A stretch of DNA of 64,000 bases, taken from Plazaster borealis. Taxonomy: Eukaryota > Echinodermata > Asteroidea > Forcipulatida > Labidiasteridae. Below the pieces are notes generated by a model that ran no database searches, was not told the origin of the DNA, and worked only from the letters and a program-made list of their open reading frames with translations. Numbering within the stretch: the stretch's first letter is position 1; each line of letters begins with the position of its first letter. The position numbers and the translations under genes were made by a program. Shown here in pieces: positions 35,665 through 46,900 of this stretch. The stretch lies in the NCBI GenBank assembly GCA_021014325.1, contig CM037474.1, positions 20,144,488 through 20,208,487 on the forward strand, given 5' to 3'.

Positions 35665-38600
35665 GACATTGTATAACAAAACATTCTGTGAAGTTACTCT
35701 GTGTACATCAAATCAACATGACTTGAGTTCCTTCACTATTTATTATAATGGAAGAGCTGCTTGTACCAATGAGGAAGGGGCAGTTTGAAAACTGTATTCA
35801 TTTCTTAACTCTGAACATGTGGTTCTCAAAAGACATCAGACATGTCTAAATTATACAATTTGTTTAAAATTTGTCTCACAAGGGGATGATTAAAACCAAC
35901 TTTACACAAAGTTTGTAAAAGAAGATCCAATACTCAAACCAATGCCTAACCTTCCCCTCAACCATCCAACCATACATCCATACAGGTAGAATTCTACATC
36001 CCAATCTAAACAGACTTTGTGTTCAACTTTTTCCAAATTGTGTTAACTTCAAAAATCTTATTGAAAGTCCATCCTTGCTGCTCCCCTTTTAAATATTACT
36101 GATATTGTAGCTGAAAGAATTCACTAAAGTACAACTAAATGAATCAACTGCAAATCAGACATGAAATAGCAGTAGGATGACATGACAGATCAACACATTT
36201 TGCCGTAGTCCAATGTGTTTGTTAGCTTAACGTTCTAATCACAGTGATCAATGGACAGCTGAAAAAACGCAGTGTCTTAGCAACTCTTTAATCATTCTCA
36301 TTTTGACTAATCAATGGAAAATGTCAAGAGAGTACAACACATTTCCCCTTTACCACTCCTGATCAAGGCTTACCGTGGTAAATTCTAAACATGAAACAGC
36401 TGTCAGGTGATGGAAGGTTGTTTTAATGTTTTAGGCAACAGCATGATGGTAGAATTAGCAAGAGTTATTATTCACTTCGAACGAATGATGGGAGTTTGAT
36501 TTCAGCCTTTATTTTACAAGGTTCTGGAGAAAATTTAAAATGAAGAAGTTAAGGTCAGGATGGAAGTCAAGTGTACAAAAAACCAACCAACCATTAAATG
36601 TTTTCATATTCCGATCAAACTGACAGTGACTGAAATAGAACATGGAGAATGCCGAGCTCAATTGTCGTCTGCGTCTGCTGTACACGCCCTCTATGTCTGC
36701 TGTGGACACAGAATATCAATACCATGTGACATGCCTGTATGGCTAAATTAACCAGATCAACCAATGGGAAAGCTGAAATTTACCGTACAGCTGAAACAGC
36801 AGCGGACATGAGCTGCCTCAAAGCAAATACCCACAGATAGTGACACACACAGCATTATCTGGGTCTTATTCCTAGGCAGTGACATCAATTATGGAAAAAG
36901 GTCATTATAGTATTAAAGTCAAGACAGTGCACTGTGAAGCTTAACACAAAAAGCTACAAGTGGGAATCATTTCCAATCAGGTCCCTGAGAAATGGGCCAC
37001 AAATCAGCAACTTCATTAATTTGTTCCTCATCAAGAGCACTCCAATGTTGCTAGTTTCATGGCACTGAAGAGGAACCTCTGCTGAATCCATCAATGCTGA
37101 TCAGAATTCTAAGAAACCAAGGGTTCTCATCAATAAGAAGCTGCTTCTACAAGTTAGCGTCTCAACTCATCAAATATAAGCTTTCCATTCAGAAATCCTT
37201 CAAGGAAATTTTTCACATACCTAACCTGCAACTTCGCCCCCCCCCCCATGTAAAACATTACACAGGATGTTTGATTTCTGACATCACATTCAATGAAAAT
37301 CATGATGCCACATGCATTTTCCAAACCCCTACAATCCAACCTTGCCAAAATTCCTATCGGCCAGTCCAATTTTCTTCCAAGGTCTCCAATCTGTCTTTCT
37401 CAACAAAAAAGTACTCTGATTGCTTCTTGGTCCTTCAAATCATACACAAATTTCTGTCCTAGATCTACAGTATCTAAGAATAGTGCTTTTAAATGCATTG
37501 TTGTGAGAGTACAATAAGTATATTGTACCCTAAACAAAAACCACCCAAAAATCAAAAGCGGTTATTGAGTTATCCTTAACACAACTTCCTCAAGATGAGG
37601 AACAGATACTGGAGCAAGAAACATAACAGCGGAGTCCTTGAATGGTAATAAGGATTGCTTGACATCCCACTTCCCATCCTCATCCCTGGGGATCCAGGGG
37701 CTGCCTTGTCAAAGGATGAACAAGACTTTGTCTGAGACTTTGCTGCGTTTACAAATTCCATCTTTAATTATCAAAGACTGATTTGTCAAAGAAGACAAAC
37801 AGAAACAAAACAACGCTAAGCTGAAGAAACATTGTTGGTCTGGCTTGTTTTCAACAACAAAAACTGACAAAAGGTTGACCAAAAACATGTAAAGCACAAG
37901 AAAATCAAAGGCAAAATCCCCCCCCCCCTAGAAAATAAAATAATTTAAGTAAAAATAAATAACAAGATATCACACAAACAGAGGCAATAGTGGCGTGCTT
38001 GTTGTCTGTAGGAAAGTTCAACATACATGTATTGTTGAAAAATTCCTGATTATTTACTTTTATCAATCACATAAAAAATTAAAGAACAATTATTGTGCAT
38101 TATGTATAGACCCCTGTGACATCACACTCTCAAACAGCGCCCTCACCGAGGCAAAAGGAGGCACATCATTGTATGTATTTCTATGTAATCTACCTTTCCC
38201 GCAAACCCTAATGCAGTTAGATGAAATTATTATTTAACCACCTTGCAATTGCTAATATATTTTCGAGCACTAGCAGACTACGAGCACTAGCTGTTCACTT
38301 TTCTACGAATAGGCGACAGAAAGAATAAAATAGAAACATGGATTGATTTTCTGTTATTCCCCAAGTGAATCCCTATTGGGCAACAACAGAATGCAATTTG
38401 TAAAATTATCGCCAAAAAGATATATGCCACTTCACACACAGACAGTCTCATGGGGGATGAGAGGAGTTTGAAATTCAACACCAGCCAAATGACGCTAGCC
38501 TGCTGCCTGTTCATACCCGATGTATTGTATTTCAACACAGCATATGCAGAATGCTGGAGTTAGGTACCAACTCATTACAGTATCATACTGGGAATCTTCT

Positions 38601-40439
38601 CTAAACAATCACATTAATGTGATTTGAAGCCCAGCAGATGGTCAAAAGACTGAAGCCTGTCAATATTCACAGCTGGGTTGAACGTCTCACACTATCCATA
38701 GATAAGAGAAGATTGAAAATGTCGGGAAAGTATTTCTATACTACATTCTATCATTAAGAAACCATCAAAGCTTTGTATTTGTAACCACGTTATGCATGTT
38801 GAAGTATGTTGAGCAGAAATAATGTCTGATTGAATTGACAACTGACAAATTCACATGATTGGCTGCTCATTCTTTTTAAAATGCATTTTCTAAATTCAAG
38901 TTTATATCAATACTGAATAATACAGTTTGAACCATGGTTTGTAATCATGCGAGATATTTGCCAGTATCTCTCAACTGTATCTCTGACGTTGTGTTATGCA
39001 ATCCAGTAGGGTGCACTACACTAAATAGGCAACAATTTGTGCGCCAGACTAATTATCATTATTTGTAAGCCCTCAATTTCTTCAGACTAATAACGTTTTT
39101 TGGGGTCATGCAATTAACAGATTGTGTAATCGAGGCGTTTTTTTCTGGGGTAATTAGCAAACATTCCATATGGCTGACCTGCCAAAAATTGAAAAGGAAT
39201 CTGAAGTTTAGTTGTCCGAAAATATATTTAATTTGTTTTCAAGAGGCTGAGAGACTTGAAAGTATTTTTAAAAGTACTTTTGAATATTCAGCATTTAGCA
39301 TTGGTTGCTATGGGAGTTTATTTAATGTGTGGTGCACCCAGTAAATCTACATGTAGGAATGAATGTCACCCTCTATTGACTTGGGTTGTGAAGGGTTCAA
39401 CTCAAATATAACCTCCCATGATAATAACCCACTCATGCCAGGTAATTAACTTCAACTCACATCTTGGAGGATGGAAGTAATGTCACTTTTCTACAAAGCT
39501 CAAAAATCCTCGGAACAAGTCAATGACAGCCCAAATTGTGCCAGATCAGTCCAGAGTTGACCGGTTGAATCACACTACTGATTGTCTTAACACCACACCA
39601 TCATTTTTGTTTTTGTATCTGCTGGTCGGGGTGAAGTCTTTAGAGAGCTTTCGCAAATATCGATTTGACACGTTGCCACATTGGTTGGCAACACCCTGGG
39701 GATATAGGGGGAGGTTGTGAACCATTGGCATTCCTTGATAGGTTTATCACTATGGATGGATTCACACCATGAACACCCCCCCCCCCCCCAATCAATCCAT
39801 GGCATTATTAAGGGGCACGTCCCTCTGGATACGTCCTGACAAGTAACTTAACCCTTCATTGCACTTAAAGGCCATGAGGATAAACCACTGTAACATTTAA
39901 CACCTTCCTTCCAAACACTAAACAGGACCAGATTTAATTGGGAGCTGAACCAAGTAATGAGCAATCCCTTTTTTGCATTATAGAAACAAACACGGTTAAG
40001 GAGGAGGGGGGGTGGGGGAGACAATACAGTTCTTAATCATCTGATCCCTAAAACATTGTAACGCCTCATGAATCCCATGGAGTCTTAAGAGAGAGATGTC
40101 AAAAGTGATACCATTCCTGACATAATAAGTTGCTTAAAAAGAAAACCGTTTCATTTAAACCGCCTCGACAGTCCCATACCCTCCGAAATATTCTTACAGA
40201 AGTCAGAGGGTCTCTGCCAAGACACAAATGGGTCAGAGTTCTAAAAACTGAAGATAAGTTTGACCCCATATGCTGTGCAACAAATTTGCACCAAATCTTT
40301 ATTCAGTGTGGTATGCCTAAACTGTTTTCATCTTGTAGATGATAAATATAATAAATTTAACAGTACACATACTTGTTACCTTGTATGTTTTACAAGAATA
40401 TAAACTGGATGGCCCACTATAAAATGTTAGTTCAACAAG
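35665..40439. other. Gene-free interval downstream of ITPR
   Basis: AT-rich with homopolymers (C runs at 37238-37246, 37918-37929 and 39777-39790). No coding exon recognised on either strand. It could hold a longer ITPR 3' UTR or intergenic DNA; the sequence alone does not decide. Confidence 0.4.
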
Positions 40440-40842
40440 GAAAGTAAATAATTCTAGAAAATATGGTCTTTATTAAAATGCAGTCACATCACTGAGGAGT
40501 GATTTATGGAAATATCATAAAATAACAATCTACAATATATTAATTATTTAGCTTTCAAGATTCAAGTTGCTGCTATTTTGAAGACATGATTCTTACCACT
40601 TCTTTTTTTCTTCAAACTCTCATTAAAAATGTTTATAAACAGACTTTGTAAAAAATATTTGTTGAAAGTTACAGTAGTAATATGGCTGTAAGACTGATCA
40701 CATGTTTGTGTTTGCTTGGACGGTTTGGCTTTAGGAAAAATATAAGATGCAGCACCAGTCTAAACACTATTGATAAAGTACAAATGTAAGAATCTTAGCT
40801 TGAGAAGACTGTCGTCTTGGTAACGGTTGCTAGGGGATGACA
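40440..40842 (-). other. ITPR: Probable ITPR 3' UTR
   Basis: Starts just after the ITPR stop codon (40843-40845) on the minus strand. A canonical AATAAA reads on the minus strand at 40469-40474, about 370 nt after the stop, with another at 40298-40303. The UTR end is a guess from the first signal. Confidence 0.45.
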
Positions 40843-40920
40843 TCAGGGTCCACCCATCTGGGGGATACTCGGAGAACTGAGAAGGTTGATGCGCTGTTTT
40901 TGTTTGCGCTGCTCGGTCAT
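40843..40920 (-). CDS. ITPR: ITPR last coding exon: C-terminal tail and stop
   Basis: 25 codons plus TGA, after acceptor TATAG. The peptide [20 protein letters not shown] ends [16 protein letters not shown] is the conserved final block of IP3 receptors that completes the C-terminal coiled coil. The remaining tail is short and unlike the vertebrate ending (which I recall as GHPPHMNVNPQQPA), so tail-binding partners may differ. Phase 0 entry, preceded by an intron of about 2.5 kb. Confidence 0.93.
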   Translation of the reverse strand: MTEQRKQKQRINLLSSPSIPQMGGP

Positions 40921-43900
40921 CTATATGATGGGAAATAGAAAAATTTAACTAGTTTTAGAGAAGGAAATTTAGTTACAGCACCAAGATAACCGTACAACAC
41001 ACCTCCTTTTTTGCACAGAAAGAGTTTGACCAAATTGTAAGGCCATTTGTACTCAAAAAAAAAATAACCCAGGAGAAAGACTATTATAATGCTTAAGCCT
41101 AGTTTGTTTTATCAACACTTCAAGTATAACTAGCATGTATCAATATTGTTTAAATAAAATAAATAAAAACATAACAATATGACAATACAAGACATTTTTA
41201 GGATCGTTTCAACCAAAACAAATATTAACGGTAATACAGATTTCTACGGATATTTTTAAGGGACAAAGGTGAAAAAATATATATATACATATATAAAATG
41301 TTTTTGTTCGAACAAAGATTAATTTTGCTCGAAGGAAGATTTTTTTTGTTTGAATGCAGATTTTGATAAATCTTTGTTCAAAAAAAAAAATATTCATATA
41401 AACAAAAACATTCTTTGTTCGAACAAAGATTCCCCCCTATTTTTTCACCTATGTCCCTTTAAAAGCTCCGTAGATTTCAATATCCATTCATGTAAACCCA
41501 TACATCGATTACTTTCTCAAGTCCTGTGAAAACAAATCCACAGGCATATAATTACTCAGGTGGGATTCGAACCCCACTACCTTTGCCATTCTAGAGCAGA
41601 TGTCTTACCACTAGACCACCGAGATTGCCCGGTAGCTAGAGGCAGTTCGAATCCTCATTTTAGCAGCGAGTACCACAACAACTCTCTCAAGAACAAAATA
41701 TGTCGCACAGGTCTTGCCAGGTAGATGAATGATAAATGATCTATCAGTAACAGTAGACGATATGTGGGCAAGATTGAAATATGAAATACAGACATAAAAG
41801 CGCCTTGGGGTCTTCAAATAATCTAAAAGGGTAAATTCAACACAAAGGAGACAAGATTGATGAGGTTGCAATCCAGAAAATAATTGCAAAGAACAGGGTT
41901 GACGGAAAGGAGTAGAGGAACTGAAGGGGGATAAGTCAAGATTGACGGAGATGGAATCAGGTTAAAGGCGTCGTACACGTTTGGTAATTACTCAAAATAT
42001 ATATTAGCATAAAAACTGACTTGGTAACGAGCAACAGAGAGCTGTTGATAGTATAAAACATTGTGAGAAACGACTCCCTCTGAAGTAACGTAGTTTTTGA
42101 GAAAGAGGTAATTTCTCACTAAAATAATAAAAACTTCTTGCAAGAAGTTTTTATTATTCTATCTGAAAGCACACACATTTGTACAACAAGAGTGTTTTTC
42201 TTTCATCATTTTCTTGCAACTTCGATGACCACTTGAGTCCAAATTTTCACAGGCTTGTTATTTTATGCATATGTTGGGATACACCAAGTGAGAACACTGA
42301 TCTTTGACAATTTCCAAACGTGTACGATGCCTTTAATCTAGAATCAAACACGGATATTGGTAAGAGGTTTGGAAAAGTCAACCAGCAGAGATTGATCAAC
42401 ACAATCTCCTGCAGGCCAAGAATAAGTTGACTTTCACTTTCGTGTCAGTTGTGTTTTGTAGATACTATATGTATGCTGACTGACACAGCTTAAAAGCTAC
42501 AAAACCAGTAAACAAGTTATTTCACTATAATGTTATAAATGTACATGAAAGGACATATATGAACCGGACAATAGTCAATCTCTTTCATCCAGTACTACAT
42601 AAAGGAATAGACCATGAAACTGTCAGAAATACCCTAGGCTGTCATAAAATAAGAATTGCTTTAATAAAATTCACTACTAATTTGTCAGCAGTCAAAAGTC
42701 TTTCAGTCATTACCAACCAATCACATTATTATTTTGGCACTAATGCATTAATACAGCAGTCCTGCAAAGTCACAGGTGTTACAGCAAGGCTCCAAACTAG
42801 CTATGAATTCATATTAAATACTTGGTTACACTCTCTACCATTCAATCATAATGATATTAATTAATAATAATAACTCACAGATAAGTGAGGTTTTAGTCTG
42901 AGGTAGTTAATGACATCCATTTTATACAGCGCCTTGTAAGCGTTAATGGCGCCATAGTGTAATTTGCTGTCACTGCAAGAAACACCTTTTTTTCTTTCTT
43001 GACAGTGATAATTGTCCTGTCTTCTATTACATGCATTACACAATACAAGGGAACTTACAGCTTAATGTCAAATCAAAAAGACAAAGCAATTATGGCGAAG
43101 TGTCTTGCTGAAGGACACAAGTGCTGCTACCAGGTTCCAAACCCACACTCTGGCGAAATCAGAACTCGAGTGACATGGGATTGACCGCTTGGCCATAGAC
43201 AGTGACATTCAATGTCAATGCAGTTGTCAAACCCTAGACCCACCTGGTCCTCGAGTTCTCTCAGCTGATTGGACAATATTTTGTGCTCAGCCAATGATAC
43301 TGACATTCAATGTCAATGCAGTTGTCAAACCCTAAACCCACCTGGTCGTAAAGTTCTCTCAGCTGATTGGACAATATTTTGTGCTCAGCCAATGATACTG
43401 ACATTCAATGTCAATGCAGTTGTCAAACCCTAAACCCACCTGGTCCTTGAGTTCTCTCAGCTGATTGGACAATATTTTGACAAGAGAGTTAGTATTCTCC
43501 AACTGTGTCTGCAAGATACGCATCTCATTCTGTTCACTCTCACCCTCGTCGGAGTCAAGAGACATTGCTCGCATCCTCGGAAACCAGTCCAAGTTCTTCT
43601 CCTGAAAACAACATCAAGGAACAGAGAAAGCAAATTTTAACTTCTCGCTTCGTATTTAAAAGTTACCGTATGATTTGATTGATATCCTTTTGTGTACCAA
43701 AGCAAATCCTACTGATGGCACTGTGTATAAATTTAATCAGTATAGACCTTATGCACATGATGTCATAACAGTAGGGCGCCCTCGCCTAGAGGTCAAAAGG
43801 AGGTTGTTCATTGGCCAAACCTGTGCGCCGCGCATACAAATCTGTGCGTTTCGATTGTTTCGTCATCGTTGGACCTCTAAAATGGCCGCTGGATGACGTC

Positions 43901-46900
43901 AATGCATAAGGTCTATTCAATGCCTGATTGGTCGTTAGTGAATTTAAGTTCTTAGTAACCATAACCCTCCTTAGTAACCATAACCCTCCTTAGAGACCAT
44001 ACCACTCCTTAGTAACCATAACACCTGTGGGTCACATAGAGGCAGCAAACATCTTTAACAACGAACAAGGGAATTTACAAACCCATGCAGTTTCCTTTTA
44101 TGCCATTTTTGAACAATAATGCAATGACACACTATACTCTTGAAATGCTGCAGTAATAGCTGATAATGTAATTGAAACATGTCTTATGTGCATCCTCATT
44201 AAATACAACTTGAGAAAACACAAAACCTCAACAAATTCTGCTTCTATCACTGTGCATTCAGATTGCACCCAGCACCATGTAAACCACTACAAGGTGCTTT
44301 GTACATGTATACCATTGCGTAAACTGGGTCTTATAATTCCAAACACAGCTCTACATACCTGCAGAAAAAATTAATGAGCACATCGGGAAGCCTTTCAGGC
44401 AGGCGTGATAAAGCACTACATAAAAACTGTTTATTAATACTATTATTGTACCGGAGTATACAAAAAACATTGAATAATTTTTTGCTGGTAGTTTTTTTCA
44501 TTATCACACTCCACTCTGTTCTTAAAAATTACAATGTTTAAAGAGTGGCTCTAGGTGGCTCTCAATATTTGAGTTATTACCTTTTTATGGTTGAATAGAC
44601 ATCGTAGATACCGGTTAATAACCATTTTACACTTAAAATTTACATTTAGTAATAAAGAATTCAAGTCAAAAATGCACCTCTCCGCGCGGCTTTTTCAGCC
44701 GAAAGTCAAAAACTGTTTATCTATGATAATGATATGCATTGACCCCTTGACGTCGTTGGCGGCTAAAAACTCACGGTTAACATTATAAACACACACATAT
44801 ATGTCTCTTTGCTTGGAAACCAAACCAAATCAAGAAGAAACCAAACTTACATCATACAGTAAAATACTCTTTCTGTCCATCCAGAGCATCTTAAATTGTG
44901 TAATTGTAAAATGAAGCCTACACGTTGGGTAGTTTTTCGCTATAAACAAGCTAAAATTTTCACGGAATTTAACTAAAGCTCCACAGACCATGAGCGTGTG
45001 GACCAGTGCTGTATACGGTTTGAACGTGTGCACACCAGCGATGATTATTGCAATGTCATGGGAATAACCGTTTTCCCGAGCATGCGCAGAAACGTTAAGT
45101 CTATAAACAAGCGACTGCTTGATTGTGCGTTGTGTATTATAGGGGTCTCCTCCGTGATAATGCCGCAGTCTGCGTTGTTGCTGTTTCTTGACGTGTATAG
45201 AGCGATGTACTGAAAATCAAGCCGAGCTGCGGAATCGCCTCGCCTCTCAAAGAACGAAAACCCCCAAATCATAAATCCGTTGTAATTGGCTTGCTGATTA
45301 TCTGCCTGTTGGATCGTCCTATAAAAAGTCACATTTACGGCCGTATTGATTGCAGTGTGAAGTTTTGCGGTGTGTTTGCGTTAGCTCAGGCATGTCAAAA
45401 CTAACTAGGCCGGTGACATCATGAGTTCCTCGTCGCGGGGTTTGTTTGACCTCGGGTTTTCAGATTTCAGGCTGGGAGTGTTTTGAGGAAAAGACATTTT
45501 TACCCTGTTTCAGCGTGAGGTAAGGGACTCATAATAATTTGTTATATTTCTTGGGGACTCCATCTATTGGAAAAATGTAAAAGCTAAATATTTCCAAACA
45601 TCCTGGAGCCCCTCTTTAAAGACACCCAAGACTTAAGAAGCCATTATTGTTATTGTTATTCTGATCAGCAGAGTTTGGGTTCAAGTCCCGGTCGTGACAC
45701 TTGTGTCTTTATGCAAGACACTTAACCATTACCATTATTGCTGAGTCCTTCGGATGTGACGTAAAGCTGTTGGTCCCGTGTGTTGTGTAATGCACGTGAA
45801 AGGACCCAGTGCACTTATCAAAAAGAGAAGGGGTTCACCCCGGAGTTCCTGGTTAGATCGGCAGCATATTGCGCCACAGCACCTTGTGAACCATTACATG
45901 GTGCTATGTTAAGTAATAGGTCTGACACTTCAAAAACATAGCTCCGCACACCTTGCAGGAAAAAATACTGAGCGCTTTGATACGTCCATCGGGTGCGATA
46001 AAGCGCTATATAAGAACTCAGTATTATTATTATTATAATATTTCAACAAAGTAACACTTATGGATGATAATTTCCACACTATAAGCACAGCTCTCATGAT
46101 AGAGGGACAATGATTGAATATAAAAATAACTCAAATAAGATCTGTAATAAGCTTCTTAAAGGAATCGTACACGTTTGGTAATTGTCAAAGACCAGTGTTC
46201 TGTTTTGGTGTATCCCAACATATGCATAAAATAACAAGCCTGTAAAAATTTGGGCTCAATTGGGCATCAAAGTTGCAAGAAAATGATGAAAGAAAATACA
46301 CCCTTGTTGTACAAATTTGTGTGCTTTCAGTTAGAAATAAAAACTTCTTGCATGAAGTTTTTATTATTTTAGTGAGGAGTCGTTTCTCACAATGTTTTAT
46401 ACTATCAACAACTCTCTGTTGCTCGTTACCAAGTCAGTTTTTATGCTAATATATATTTTGAGTAATTACCAAGCGTGTACAGTGCCTTCAAGTCTCGGGT
46501 GTCTTTAAACATCGTTATTTTTAAGACCAGATTGGAGTGTGATAATGAACAAAAACTACCATCAAAAATTATTAGATGTGCATTTCCTTACTCCCAATAC
46601 GCTGTCCGTCTACAGTGCCTTCAAGTCTCGGGTGTCTTTAAACATCGTTATTTTTAAGACCAGATTGGAATGTGATAATGAACAAAAACTACCATCAAAA
46701 ATTATTAGATGTGCATTTCCTTACTCCCAATACGCTGTCCGTCTCCTCACTGATCAGCCCAGACGATAATTACTTTCTGCTAAGATGTTGTTAAATTGAT
46801 CTAATTAATATTCAGCATATTTTTGTTTGTGTGTAATTATTTTGTGTATGGCATGTATACAAGAAAATTTTCCTACATGGTAGGACCAATAAGCTGAATT

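Noticed and set aside
41540..41625. Glu-type tRNA gene on the minus strand
   Set aside because: The core recurs at 61.0 kb with the same non-tRNA 3' extension (CCTGTGGATT), and pairing of the stems is poor.
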